Shown: positions 6,461-15,401, numbered from the stretch's first letter. The stretch: 19,693 bases of DNA from an uncultured Coriobacteriaceae bacterium (GCA_900544245.1 UQUH01000032.1:1-19693), one strand, 5' to 3'. Program-made: numbers and translations. Notes: generated by a model not told the origin, from the letters alone.

Positions 6461-6952
6461 TCACGCGATTCCCTGTATCGCCTGGACGATGTAGGGCATG
6501 ACGGTCGGTATCGCGCCTATCGCATTATCGAACATCCAGTCCGCGACCTTCCTTCCGGCTTTCGCGAGCTTCCCCTCGTCCTTGTCCCTCTCGTCCTCGA
6601 ACTCCCGCAGCAGCTCGGCAAGTTCCTGCTTCCTTTCGTCATTCAGCTTGGCTTCGGGAAGCGACCAAACCTGCGACATAGTGCTGCTGAACGTCACCTC
6701 GGCCGATGCCGTCGCCGTCGCGGTGTTGGTGTTCGTTATCGGGGTCTGTCCCGAGGAGCAGGTTGTGACGAAGCTGCGGAGCCACCCCTGGAGCTTCATG
6801 AGCCCTTCCCTCGTCCTCTCGTTCAGGATGTAATCGCATCTGGAACACCGCATCTGGAACCTGTAGCCCTCTGCCTGGTTCATGATATCGTCGATTTCCT
6901 TCTGGCCGCATCCGCGATAGACCGCATCTTGGATATCGTAGATGAGAACCAT
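6461..6952 (-). CDS. Hypothetical protein, zinc-knuckle-like N-terminus and helical C-terminus
   Basis: 163 residues; I do not recognise the family. The N-terminal third has a CSRC pair (about residues 36-39) with one further Cys at C15 (GCG) and another near residue 65, which might bind metal. A Thr/Asn/Ala-rich strand-like linker (NTNTATATASAEVTF) follows. Then comes a charged helix likely to form a coiled coil (LNDERKQELAELLREFEDE), and a C-terminal amphipathic to hydrophobic segment, WMFDNAIGAIPTVMPYIV, that could contact a membrane. It sits 34 bp after the SHOCT gene on the same strand and has only a poor ribosome site, so the start is uncertain. It probably belongs to the upstream cluster rather than to the toxin operon, which has its own promoter. 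Confidence 0.6.
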   Translation of the reverse strand: MVLIYDIQDAVYRGCGQKEIDDIMNQAEGYRFQMRCSRCDYILNERTREGLMKLQGWLRSFVTTCSSGQTPITNTNTATATASAEVTFSSTMSQVWSLPEAKLNDERKQELAELLREFEDERDKDEGKLAKAGRKVADWMFDNAIGAIPTVMPYIVQAIQGIA

Positions 6953-6986
6953 CGTGGGGTCATTCGCTCGTCTCTTTTCTCAAAGA

Positions 6987-7592
6987 TCACAGACCGAGGA
7001 GCTCTTTTTTCTTGGTCTCGAATTGCTCTTGAGAGATAACTCCCTCGTCAGCGAGCGCCTTGAACTTTCTTACAATCTCAAAAGCATCGAGCGGCTGGTC
7101 ATTTTTAGCAGGTGGGGATGAAGAAACCCTTCTTTTCTCTCGCTGCGTGTTGTCGCTCAAAATAGCATCAAGCTTCGCGCAAATGTCATGCGCCTCTCTT
7201 TCCGCTTGCTTATAAAATCTGCCATTTTTCTTAAACTTCCCCGTGAGAACAGGAACGTAAAAGGCGGGCTCGGACATGTTCTTGACGGTAATCTTGATCC
7301 TCATGTCCTCGGACACGTCCTTCGACTTCCTGCCTGTAACGGCTCCAACCACGGCACCAGCGCCGCCAGCTAGAACTCCGCCAACAACAGCTCTACCAAG
7401 ACCTCCGCTATAAACAGTTCGTCCATCGTTCAGCACCTCATATCCGATTATGTTCTTGTAACCTATGACCATGTAATTCTCCCTTTTCGGGAAAACCTGC
7501 TGGCGCTTCACGAATGCAACCTCGCGCTTCCTGTCGTCAAAATAGGCGATAAAGCCGACTGAATAATTTGCCCCAGGGAATACGTTATCCAT
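6987..7592 (-). CDS. SHOCT-domain protein with glycine-rich hydrophobic segment
   Basis: 201 residues from ATG 7592. The N-terminal half is strand-rich (IGYKNIIGYEVLNDGRTV). It then has a Gly/Ala-rich hydrophobic stretch, VVGGVLAGGAGAVVGAV (about residues 70-86), resembling a glycine zipper or short membrane segment. A lysine-rich linker leads to a C-terminal SHOCT motif of about 30 residues (IVRKFKALADEGVISQEQF). SHOCT domains are common in phage and island proteins and are thought to mediate oligomerisation; the function here is unknown. GGGAGG lies 12 nt upstream of the chosen start; a start at 7625 would place that site inside the gene and overlap the preceding small ORF more deeply. Confidence 0.78.
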   Translation of the reverse strand: MDNVFPGANYSVGFIAYFDDRKREVAFVKRQQVFPKRENYMVIGYKNIIGYEVLNDGRTVYSGGLGRAVVGGVLAGGAGAVVGAVTGRKSKDVSEDMRIKITVKNMSEPAFYVPVLTGKFKKNGRFYKQAEREAHDICAKLDAILSDNTQREKRRVSSSPPAKNDQPLDAFEIVRKFKALADEGVISQEQFETKKKELLGL

Positions 7593-7599
7593 AGTCGTG

Positions 7600-7719
7600 C
7601 TATTCCTCCCTTGTCGCATTGGCATAGAGCTCGAACAGACGGGAGGCGATCATGTCCTCGTCACCATCGAAGTCGCCTCCGTAGGCATCCTCGCCCGCCT
7701 GCTTCTGATTCAGATTCAT
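7600..7719 (-). CDS. Candidate 39-residue acidic small protein
   Basis: An ATG-initiated frame of 39 codons, rich in Asp, Glu and Gly (EDAYGGDFDGDED), ends 7 nt before the SHOCT gene start. The SHOCT ribosome site lies inside its last codons, suggesting coupling. A repeated promoter-like module lies directly upstream. No strong Shine-Dalgarno is present (GTGAG only). Function unknown. Confidence 0.4.
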   Translation of the reverse strand: MNLNQKQAGEDAYGGDFDGDEDMIASRLFELYANATREE

Positions 7720-7726
7720 CCGAGAC

Positions 7727-7772
7727 TCACTTTGAAAGAGGCTTTACTGGCTTTTCATTATATATGCGCAAG
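7727..7772 (-). promoter_or_regulatory. Repeated promoter-like module, copy 1
   Basis: On the minus strand this reads CTTGCGCATATATAAT and, about 20 nt further, GCCTCTTTCAAAGTGAG. The same blocks at the same spacing occur at 8267-8313. TATAAT is a perfect -10 box, but no good -35 is seen 16-18 bp upstream, so an activator may be needed. It lies just before the 39-residue ORF and SHOCT gene. Confidence 0.5.
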
Positions 7773-7896
7773 ATGGAACAGGTTCGCTGAGATTGGCAAC
7801 AAATGATCCGCCTGCTACTCAAGATTTAGGCTGCCGCAAATCTTATGCCCTCTATGCGAACTAAAGACGTTCGGGACACATTGTGCCTATTTCTAG

Positions 7897-8208
7897 CTAA
7901 TGTCGTCCAATGATGCACGTGGCTTTGACTAACGCAGATAATGTAAGCATATCTACCTGTTTGCGTCTTGATGTGACTTCCTGTCCAGCCTGACAACCTT
8001 GCCTCTTGACAGACAGGTCTTCGTTCATACGTCTTGTGACCTCGCTGCGTCCCATCTCAACTAGAGAGGTGACGCAAGGGCCGCTGAATGAGAAGCCTGC
8101 GCGATTTTCGCAATGAGGACAAGTTGCTTCGAAAAAGAGCTTGTCCATCGTGATAATGTCCATCGGTTTATCGCATTCGAGGCAGGTGACGCTAAAGCCG
8201 TCTTCCAT
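7897..8208 (-). CDS. Small zinc-ribbon-like hypothetical protein
   Basis: 103 residues. The N-terminal region carries two CxxC pairs, CLEC and CPHC, 17 residues apart, the spacing of a zinc ribbon. Then a hydrophobic-aromatic block (AGFSFSGPCVTSLVEMG) and a basic C-terminal half follow. I do not recognise the family. ATG 8208 has AAAGG about 9 nt upstream. A repeated promoter-like module lies 60-100 bp upstream. The C-terminal 35 residues look unstructured and the gene may be a shortened relic. It is the gene closest to attR. Confidence 0.55.
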   Translation of the reverse strand: MEDGFSVTCLECDKPMDIITMDKLFFEATCPHCENRAGFSFSGPCVTSLVEMGRSEVTRRMNEDLSVKRQGCQAGQEVTSRRKQVDMLTLSALVKATCIIGRH

Positions 8209-8266
8209 TGGGCAAGACCTTTCTCAGGAGTAGCTGGCAGAATTATAGGGAAGATGTAATCGATTG

Positions 8267-8313
8267 CTCACTTCGAAGAGGCTGCATTTCCTCTCAATTA
8301 TATATGCGCCAAG
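8267..8313 (-). promoter_or_regulatory. Repeated promoter-like module, copy 2
   Basis: On the minus strand this reads CTTGGCGCATATATAAT and then GCCTCTTCGAAGTGAG, matching copy 1 nearly base for base in the TATAAT block and the downstream block. It lies upstream of the zinc-ribbon-like gene at 7897-8208, so the two island transcripts may share control. Confidence 0.5.
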
Positions 8314-8327
8314 TAAAAGAGGACTGC

Positions 8328-8468
8328 ATGAAACTTGACATGCTGATCTTGGATTTCGCAGAGGAAAGAGGGGGCGTTTTACTTCCCCCAGACTTCCCCC
8401 GCGCGCATGAATACCAACAAACACATGCAACGCAAGTAAACATGTTTCCACAGATAGGCGCGATATAG
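8328..8468 (+). CDS. Doubtful 46-residue plus-strand ORF near attR
   Basis: ATG 8328 is preceded by AGAGGA at 5 nt, and the frame encodes 46 residues starting MKLDMLILDFAEERGG. It is the only plus-strand candidate in the island and starts inside an otherwise empty 308-bp stretch (8209-8516). No family is recognised. It may be chance or the 5' remnant of a longer gene. Confidence 0.22.
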   Translation: MKLDMLILDFAEERGGVLLPPDFPRAHEYQQTHATQVNMFPQIGAI

Positions 8469-8516
8469 GTTAATATGGATTACATAAACGGACCTAGGTT
8501 TTGATGGCAGAGCGTA

Positions 8517-8563
8517 CTCTCAAGGCGGAGATCACCGGTTCGAATCCGGTACGGGCTGCCAAG
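8517..8563 (+). repeat. attR: displaced 3' half of the original tRNA-Glu
   Basis: Identical over 47 bp to 2181-2227. It lacks the 5' half of a tRNA and is not a functional gene. The original downstream terminator and holA follow directly, so this side holds the pre-integration 3' flank. Confidence 0.93.
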
Positions 8564-8570
8564 AACACTG

Positions 8571-8600
8571 AAGGCCGGGATGCACCCGGCCTTCTTGCTT
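8571..8600 (+). terminator. Original tRNA-operon terminator, now behind attR
   Basis: AAGGCCGGG (8571-8579) pairs perfectly with CCCGGCCTT (8585-8593) over a 5-nt loop, followed by CTTGCTT. Before integration it would have ended the tRNA-Gln/Glu transcript. Now it insulates holA from the island. Confidence 0.75.
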
Positions 8601-8614
8601 GAGGGAAGCTCATC

Positions 8615-9595
8615 ATGGCGGATAACGACTTTCTCCCCGTATACCTCATCGTCGGCGCCGACGAGCTCAAGCGAGAGTTCGTCTACGGGCGTCTCAACGA
8701 GCGCATGGCAAAGCTCGGCGATCTCGACTTCAACAAGGACGTGCTTGAAGGCGGGTCGCTCGCTCCCGACGAGCTCACGGCGGCTTGCAATACGATGCCG
8801 TTCATGAGCGAGAAGCGCCTCGTCGTCATCCAGTCTGCGGAGCGCCTCAAGAAGGCGGCGCAAGAGGCCATCGTCTCGTATCTCGAGAGCCCCAACGATA
8901 CGACCGTTCTCGCGCTCATCGCCGAGAAACTCGCGAAGAACACGCGTCTGTACAAGGCGATCGCCAAGGTCGATAAGAAGGCCGTCATCGATTGCAGCCC
9001 GCTCGGCGCACGTGAGCTGCCGCAGCAAGTGCAGCAGTTTGCCCAGAGCAAGGGCGTGAGCATTACGCGCCCGGCGGCCGAGGAGCTCATCTCGCTCATC
9101 GGCGAATCGACCATCCACCTCGACGGCGAGCTGACCAAGATGGCCATTGCCCTGGGGCGTGGCGCCGTCATCGACTTGCCCGAGGTGCAGGCGTACGTCG
9201 CTCGCGTCGCCGAGCCCAAGCCCTGGCACTTGAGCGATGCGCTTGCGGAACGCGATGCGACGAAATGCGCAGTCCTGCTCGCGCGCATGAGCGCCCAGTC
9301 ACCTTTTGGCCTGCTGACCATGTGCGTCAACAGGATTCGCGACCTGCTTGTCGCAAAGGACTTGCAGGGTCAGGGAACCGGCGCGCTTGCCTCCGCGCTC
9401 GGGCGGCCTGATTGGCAGGTGAAGAACTACGGACGGTGGGCAAGCGGATTTTCCGAAGCCGAGCTCGAGGCCGCGCTCGTCGGGGCCGTTGCCTGCGACC
9501 GGGCGATGAAGACGGGTGCCGACCAGCAGGCGACCTTCGAACGCTGGGTCTTGGACGTCTGCACGCGTCGAGTTTCACATTCGTCGATGAGATGA
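8615..9595 (+). CDS. holA: DNA polymerase III subunit delta
   Basis: Delta is the wrench subunit of the clamp-loader complex; it opens the beta sliding clamp. The 326-residue product has the usual opening PVYLIVGADELKREF, a AAA+-like but ATP-site-free domain I (VVIQSAERLKK, TTVLALIAEKL), a domain II block (AAEELISLIGES, HLDGELTKMA), and the C-terminal collar domain (SPFGLLTMCVNRIRDLL, DWQVKNYGRWASGFS). Length is normal for the family. ATG 8615 follows GAGGGA. It is the first core gene after the island and precedes rpsT, a common arrangement in Gram-positive genomes. Confidence 0.92.
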   Translation: MADNDFLPVYLIVGADELKREFVYGRLNERMAKLGDLDFNKDVLEGGSLAPDELTAACNTMPFMSEKRLVVIQSAERLKKAAQEAIVSYLESPNDTTVLALIAEKLAKNTRLYKAIAKVDKKAVIDCSPLGARELPQQVQQFAQSKGVSITRPAAEELISLIGESTIHLDGELTKMAIALGRGAVIDLPEVQAYVARVAEPKPWHLSDALAERDATKCAVLLARMSAQSPFGLLTMCVNRIRDLLVAKDLQGQGTGALASALGRPDWQVKNYGRWASGFSEAELEAALVGAVACDRAMKTGADQQATFERWVLDVCTRRVSHSSMR

Positions 9596-9677
9596 CGCGC
9601 AACTGTGATATCATCTCGTAGTTTCGTCGCACCCCACTGCGAGAGACAATGGGTTTCATCGAAAGGAAAAGCCGGAA

Positions 9678-9944
9678 ATGGCGAACATCAAAAGTCAGAA
9701 GAAGCGTATCAAGACCAACGAGAAGGCCCGCCTGCGCAATCGCGCCGCCAAGGCCGAGATGAAGACCGCCGTGCGCCGCGTGCGCGAGGCCGTCGAGGCC
9801 GGCGACAAGGCACTCGCGACCGAGGCTGCCAGCAAGGCCTGCCGCCTGTTCGACAAGGCCGTCAGCAAGGGCATCATCCACAAGAACCAGGCCGCCAATC
9901 GCAAGAGCGGTGTCATGGCCCTGGCCAATAGCCTCGACAAATAG
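9678..9944 (+). CDS. rpsT: 30S ribosomal protein S20
   Basis: An 88-residue basic helical protein that binds 16S rRNA early in 30S assembly. The N-terminus ANIKSQKKRIKTNEKARLRN and the C-terminal GIIHKNQAANRKSGVMALA are diagnostic. AAGGA lies upstream of ATG 9678. The 82-bp gap after holA probably holds its promoter, though I could not fix hexamers with confidence (a TATCAT occurs near 9609). A strong terminator follows, making it a single-gene unit. Confidence 0.97.
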   Translation: MANIKSQKKRIKTNEKARLRNRAAKAEMKTAVRRVREAVEAGDKALATEAASKACRLFDKAVSKGIIHKNQAANRKSGVMALANSLDK

Positions 9945-9968
9945 CTTTAGGGCTTTTTGGGCTTCTCG

Positions 9969-10003
9969 GGAGGCCGCCCTCATGATGGGGCGGTCTCCTT
10001 TTT
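9969..10003 (+). terminator. Rho-independent terminator after rpsT
   Basis: GGAGGCCGCCC (9969-9979) pairs with GGGCGGTCTCC (9988-9998), one G-U pair, followed by five T residues. It is a classical hairpin plus U-tract. Confidence 0.9.
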
Positions 10004-10022
10004 CACGTTGACGTTCCTGCGT

Positions 10023-10028
10023 TAGAAT
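10023..10028 (+). promoter_or_regulatory. -10 box for a probably leaderless lepA mRNA
   Basis: TAGAAT ends 7 nt before ATG 10036. Transcription starting the usual 6-7 nt downstream would begin at or beside that A. There is no Shine-Dalgarno before either possible ATG. A weak -35 (TTTTCA, 10000-10005) lies 17 bp upstream, inside the terminator T-run. Confidence 0.5.
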
Positions 10029-10035
10029 GAGTCCC

Positions 10036-11838
<1,803 letters not shown>

Positions 11839-11844
11839 CGCCTC

Positions 11845-12864
11845 TTGGCAAATCTAGACACATACCTCGCCACGCCTCTTTGGCTCGCGCCGATGGCCGG
11901 CGTGACCGATCGCGCTTTCAGGAGCTTGTGCCTTCGACATGGCGCAGGGCTCACGTTTTCCGAGATGGTGAGTGCCAAGGGCCTCGAATACGATGGCGTG
12001 AGGACTTTCGCGCTCGTCGAGCCGGCAGACGAGGAACGCGTGCTCGCCGTGCAGCTCTTCGGCTCGGAGCCCGATTGCATGGCGCGCCAGGCCGCTCGTG
12101 TCGCCGAGCGTCTGGGCGATAGGCTCGCGCTCATCGACGTGAACATGGGCTGTCCCGTGCGCAAGGTCGTGCGCCGTGGCGAGGGATCGGCCCTCATGAA
12201 GACTCCCGAACTCGCCGGCCAGATCATACGCACCATCGTCGATGCCGTGGATGTCCCGGTTACCGCGAAGTTCAGGAGCGGGTGGACGAACGAGGAGAGA
12301 AACGCCGTCGACTTCGCCAAGCGTCTCGAGCAGGCCGGCGCCGCGCTTTTGAGCGTGCACGGACGGAGTGCGCGTCAGATGTATCGCGGCAATGCGGACT
12401 GGGATGTGATTGCTCAGGTCAAGGAGGCGGTCGCTATTCCCGTCGCGGGTAGCGGGGACGTGTTTTCCCATGACGATGCATGCCGCATGCGCGAGCGATG
12501 TGGTGTCGATGTGGTGCACGTCGCTCGTGGTGCACGCGGTAATCCGTGGATATTCACGGGCCATGAACCCTCGCATGCCGAGCGTGTGGATGTCATGCGC
12601 GAGCACTTCGACCTCTACCTCCACTACGCCGATCCGGTGAAGGCGCGTGACGAGCGCCCCTCGACGAGCGTCGCGGCCGTGCCCGCGCCCCGGGACGAGC
12701 GAGCTCCCTACCTTACCCCGCTTCGCGCGCAGCTCGCCTGGTACGTACGCGGTCTGCCCAACGCGGCATCTCTGCGCAAGAGCCTGAGTGACGCGAGGAA
12801 CGTTTCCGACTTCGAGCGCATCTTCGATGAGGCCGAGGCCCTCGCCGAAAGCGGGAGACGATGA
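11845..12864 (+). CDS. dusB: tRNA-dihydrouridine synthase
   Basis: An FMN-dependent enzyme that reduces uridines in the tRNA D loop using NADPH. The 339-residue product has the TIM-barrel opening LAPMAGVTDRAFRSLC and the active-site cysteine in DVNMGCPVRKV. The phosphate/flavin-binding strands TAKFRSGW, LLSVHGRSARQMYRG, VAGSGDVFS and VARGARGNPWIF follow, with a helical RNA-binding C-terminus (QLAWYVRGLPNAASLR). The start is TTG 11845, 6 nt after lepA, without a strong ribosome site, suggesting coupling. It overlaps hemW by ATGA. The motif set fits DusB; the symbol within the Dus family is likely but not certain. About 30 residues around 261-290, rich in Pro, Arg and Ala, form a variable insertion. 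Confidence 0.9.
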   Translation: MANLDTYLATPLWLAPMAGVTDRAFRSLCLRHGAGLTFSEMVSAKGLEYDGVRTFALVEPADEERVLAVQLFGSEPDCMARQAARVAERLGDRLALIDVNMGCPVRKVVRRGEGSALMKTPELAGQIIRTIVDAVDVPVTAKFRSGWTNEERNAVDFAKRLEQAGAALLSVHGRSARQMYRGNADWDVIAQVKEAVAIPVAGSGDVFSHDDACRMRERCGVDVVHVARGARGNPWIFTGHEPSHAERVDVMREHFDLYLHYADPVKARDERPSTSVAAVPAPRDERAPYLTPLRAQLAWYVRGLPNAASLRKSLSDARNVSDFERIFDEAEALAESGRR

Positions 12865-14183
12865 TCGAGGCCCTGTACCTGCATCTGCCCTTCTGTGTCT
12901 CACGTTGCGCGTATTGCGACTTTGCGACGAGCGCGTGCGATGACGGCGCACGGATGGATGCCTACGTGGAGGCGCTGTGCCTGCAATTGCGTCGGGCAGC
13001 AAAGGCCGGCCTGCTCGGACAGGTCAAGACGATTTACATTGGCGGCGGTACGCCCACGCACCTCGGCAGCAGGCGCCTCAACACGCTCGTGTACACGCTC
13101 TCGCTTTCGGTCAATCTCGAGAACGTCGTCGAATTCACTTGCGAGGCCAATCCCGAGTCGATTGACGAGCGCATGGTGGCCGACCTCTTCTCGCTCGGCG
13201 TAAACCGCTTCAGCATCGGGGCGCAGAGCTTCGATGATGCGGTCTTGCGGGGATATGGTCGCGTGCATGACGCGGCTGCGGTCGACGCGGCCCTTGCCGC
13301 CGTGCACACGCGTACGAACAACGTCTCGCTCGACCTTATCTGCGGAGGGCCGGGCCAGAGCATGGAATCGTGGAGGGAAAGTCTGCGGCACGCAATCGAC
13401 GCGGGTGTCTCTCATGTGAGCGTCTATCCGCTCATGCTCGAGGACGATACGCCGCTTGCGCATCGTGTCGAGATGGGGGAGTGCGAAGTTGCCGACGAGG
13501 ACGCGCAGGCCGACATGATGCTCGAGGCCGAGCAGATGCTGACGGCCGCGGGGTTCGAGCGCTATGAAGTCGCCTCCTATGCCAAGCCGGGCTTCACTTC
13601 CTGCCACAACACGGCGTATTGGACGGGTGCTGAGTACCTTGGCCTCGGGGCCGGGGCTTCGAGCATGCTGTCGGCTGCGACCGCGGAACAGGCGATTGAT
13701 TCGGGGATATTCGAAATCGATAGTGAAAAGGCTGGGTGGGGAATGCACAAAGCGAGTTTCCCTAAAGGGACTAGCTTCGCGTCGGCGCATACGAGCGGAA
13801 GCGCCGGTGGCGCTTCCGTGCGAGCTCAGCACTGTCCGAGCGACTGCGCCCCCACCCAGCCTTATGATGTAGATTTCGCCCGTATCCGCATCGCTGCATC
13901 ATCCGATGATATCGCGTTTGCCGAATCGCTCGGATGCCCTCGTGCCGAAATCGAATTACTCAGCGCCCGCGAATCTGCCGTCGAAGACCTCATGCTCGGC
14001 ATGCGCAGAAGCATCGGCGTTCCAGTCGGGCAGGTGCAATCCGTCGAGGGTGCGCCCGCGGTCTTCGAGCGCCTCGAGCAGCTCGGACTTGTGTGCGAAC
14101 AAGGTGATCGCTTCGTTCCCGCGCGGCGCGGTTGGTTGCTCGGAAACGAGGTCTATGGTGCGATTTGGTCGCTCGTGTCCTAG
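12861..14183 (+). CDS. hemW: HemW-type radical SAM heme chaperone, with in-frame palindromic-element insertion
   Basis: HemW (formerly annotated as oxygen-independent coproporphyrinogen oxidase) binds heme and inserts it into membrane proteins. The radical SAM cluster is C12-x3-C16-x2-C19 in PFCVSRCAYCDF. IGGGTPT, EANPES, NRFSIGAQSFDD, DLICGGPGQS and YEVASYAKPG follow, then the C-terminal HemN-type domain (EDLMLGMRRSIGV). The product has 440 residues, some 45 more than usual. The excess maps to about residues 290-334, a low-complexity stretch encoded by a 136-bp palindromic element. The frame is intact, so the protein may still work, with the extra loop between barrel and C-terminal domain. 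The start overlaps the dusB stop. Confidence 0.9.
   Translation: MIEALYLHLPFCVSRCAYCDFATSACDDGARMDAYVEALCLQLRRAAKAGLLGQVKTIYIGGGTPTHLGSRRLNTLVYTLSLSVNLENVVEFTCEANPESIDERMVADLFSLGVNRFSIGAQSFDDAVLRGYGRVHDAAAVDAALAAVHTRTNNVSLDLICGGPGQSMESWRESLRHAIDAGVSHVSVYPLMLEDDTPLAHRVEMGECEVADEDAQADMMLEAEQMLTAAGFERYEVASYAKPGFTSCHNTAYWTGAEYLGLGAGASSMLSAATAEQAIDSGIFEIDSEKAGWGMHKASFPKGTSFASAHTSGSAGGASVRAQHCPSDCAPTQPYDVDFARIRIAASSDDIAFAESLGCPRAEIELLSARESAVEDLMLGMRRSIGVPVGQVQSVEGAPAVFERLEQLGLVCEQGDRFVPARRGWLLGNEVYGAIWSLVS
13728..13863. repeat. 136-bp palindromic element inside hemW
   Basis: Perfect 14-bp terminal inverted repeats, AAGGCTGGGTGGGG (13728-13741) and its complement (13850-13863), enclose several hairpins. 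One has 10-bp perfect arms (13796-13805 with 13809-13818, loop GGT). A smaller one centres on TCCCTAAAGGGA near 13765, and a third is GCTC/GAGC near 13824-13841. The shape suggests a MITE or REP-like element that inserted without breaking the frame. Confidence 0.75.
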
Positions 14184-14211
14184 ACGTTGACGTTCGCGTA
14201 TGGCTTGGTGA

Positions 14212-14229
14212 CGAATCGCTTACGATTCG
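14212..14229. promoter_or_regulatory. Palindrome between hemW and dnaJ
   Basis: CGAATCG (14212-14218) and CGATTCG (14223-14229) are separated by CTTA. It has no T-run, so it is a weak terminator candidate and more likely an operator or mRNA hairpin upstream of dnaJ. It matches neither the CIRCE nor the HAIR consensus. Confidence 0.4.
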
Positions 14230-14294
14230 CATTAGCCGTCTGGCCGTACCCCACAATAGTCACCGTCGAATCTGAGTGCGGGGAGTTATTTCGC

Positions 14295-15401
14295 ATGGCG
14301 TATGAGTATTACGAAGTTCTCGGTGTTTCGCGCGAGGCTACTGTAACGGAGATAAAGAAGGCGTTCAGGCGCAAGGCGCGTGAACTGCATCCTGACGTCA
14401 ACAAGGCCCCCGATGCCGAAGAGCGCTTCAAGGAGCTCAACGAAGCGTATGACGTGCTCTCCGATTCCCAGAAGAAGTCCCTGTACGACCGCTATGGTAC
14501 GCCGGAGGCCGCACAGGGTTTCGGTGGCTATCAGGCCGTCGACATGAGTGACATCTTCGGTGGCATGGGCGACATCTTCAGTTCCTTCTTCGGCGGCATG
14601 GGCGGTCGAGGATCCCAGCAGGTGCGCCGCGACGGTCGCGACATGGGAATCGGGCTTCGCCTCACGCTCGAGGAAGTCGCCCGCGGCGCGAAGAAGGACA
14701 TCGTCTACGATCGCCTCGCCACCTGCGAGGAATGCGGTGGCAGCGGTGCCGCCGAGGACGGTTCGGAGGTCGAATGTCCGACCTGCCACGGCTCGGGTCA
14801 TGTCGTGAGCGTGCAGCATACGTTCCTCGGCGACATGCAGACGGCGGTCACCTGCCCGGACTGCGGTGGTACCGGGCGCACCATCGACAAGCCCTGTCCC
14901 GAATGCCAGGGTCAGGGGCGCGTTCCCGATCGCGAGCATCTCACCATCGAGATTCCCCTCGGCATACACGATGGGCAGCAGATTCGCGTCCAGGGTCGTG
15001 GCGAGGCGGGTATGCAGGGTGCACCGGCGGGCGATTTGATCGCGACCGTGCGCATAGACCCCCACGAGTACTTCGAGCGCGATGGTGACAACCTGCATAC
15101 GCGTGCGAACATCACGGTCGTCCAGGCGATGACCGGCGCGGACATCACCGTATGCGGCATCCTCGAGGACGAGGAGGTTCCCGTCCACATCCCTGAGGGC
15201 TGCCAGCCCGGCCAGACGCTGCGTATCAAGGGATATGGCCTGCCGATGTTTCGCAGGAACAACAAGCGCGGCGACTTGCTCGTGCATGTCACGGTCGTCG
15301 TCCCGAAGAAGCTCTCGCGCAAGGCCAAGAAGGTCGCCGAGGAGCTCGGCAAGGAAATCGGCGACGACGTTTCCAGGGAACGCGCCCCGCTCGTCCAGTA
15401 G
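14295..15401 (+). CDS. dnaJ: Chaperone DnaJ (type I Hsp40)
   Basis: Co-chaperone that delivers unfolded substrates to DnaK and stimulates its ATPase. The 368 residues contain an N-terminal J domain with H32-P33-D34 and a Gly/Phe-rich linker (MSDIFGGMGDIFSSFFGGMG). Four zinc-binding CxxCxGxG repeats follow (CEECGGSG, CPTCHGSG, CPDCGGTG, CPECQGQG), then the C-terminal substrate domain. ATG 14295 has GGGAG 9 nt upstream; the frame is open back to 14187 but no ribosome site supports that. dnaK and grpE are not adjacent, so this may be the second dnaJ copy frequent in Actinomycetota. A palindrome lies in the 111-bp upstream gap. Confidence 0.95.
   Translation: MAYEYYEVLGVSREATVTEIKKAFRRKARELHPDVNKAPDAEERFKELNEAYDVLSDSQKKSLYDRYGTPEAAQGFGGYQAVDMSDIFGGMGDIFSSFFGGMGGRGSQQVRRDGRDMGIGLRLTLEEVARGAKKDIVYDRLATCEECGGSGAAEDGSEVECPTCHGSGHVVSVQHTFLGDMQTAVTCPDCGGTGRTIDKPCPECQGQGRVPDREHLTIEIPLGIHDGQQIRVQGRGEAGMQGAPAGDLIATVRIDPHEYFERDGDNLHTRANITVVQAMTGADITVCGILEDEEVPVHIPEGCQPGQTLRIKGYGLPMFRRNNKRGDLLVHVTVVVPKKLSRKAKKVAEELGKEIGDDVSRERAPLVQ

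Larger units (their letters stand above)
2181..8563. mobile_element. Integrative genomic island in tRNA-Glu, about 6.3 kb
   Basis: A 47-bp perfect direct repeat of the 3' half of tRNA-Glu brackets the segment. A tyrosine recombinase lies directly inside the left end. The interior is clearly richer in A+T than the flanks and contains accessory genes almost all on the minus strand. No structural phage, conjugation or replication genes are visible, so this is a small island or satellite-like element, possibly a decayed one. The recombinase is frameshifted as read, and no recognisable excisionase was found. Mobility today therefore probably depends on a helper or has been lost. Cargo includes a toxin-antitoxin-chaperone module and a DUF3800 gene pair. 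Confidence 0.9.

Noticed and set aside
8224..8451. 75-codon minus-strand frame next to attR
   Set aside because: It overlaps the repeated promoter module and has no ribosome site or family resemblance.
8505..8563. A second tRNA gene at attR (GGCAGAGCG before the repeat looks like a D arm)
   Set aside because: No acceptor 5' strand or anticodon 5' stem pairs with the 3' half; the D-arm-like bases are coincidental.
11854..13002. 382-codon antisense frame over dusB and hemW
   Set aside because: Shadow of dusB; it encodes no recognisable domain and has no ribosome site.
13728..13863. The hemW palindrome as a transcription terminator
   Set aside because: It lies inside an intact coding frame and no T-run follows the arms.
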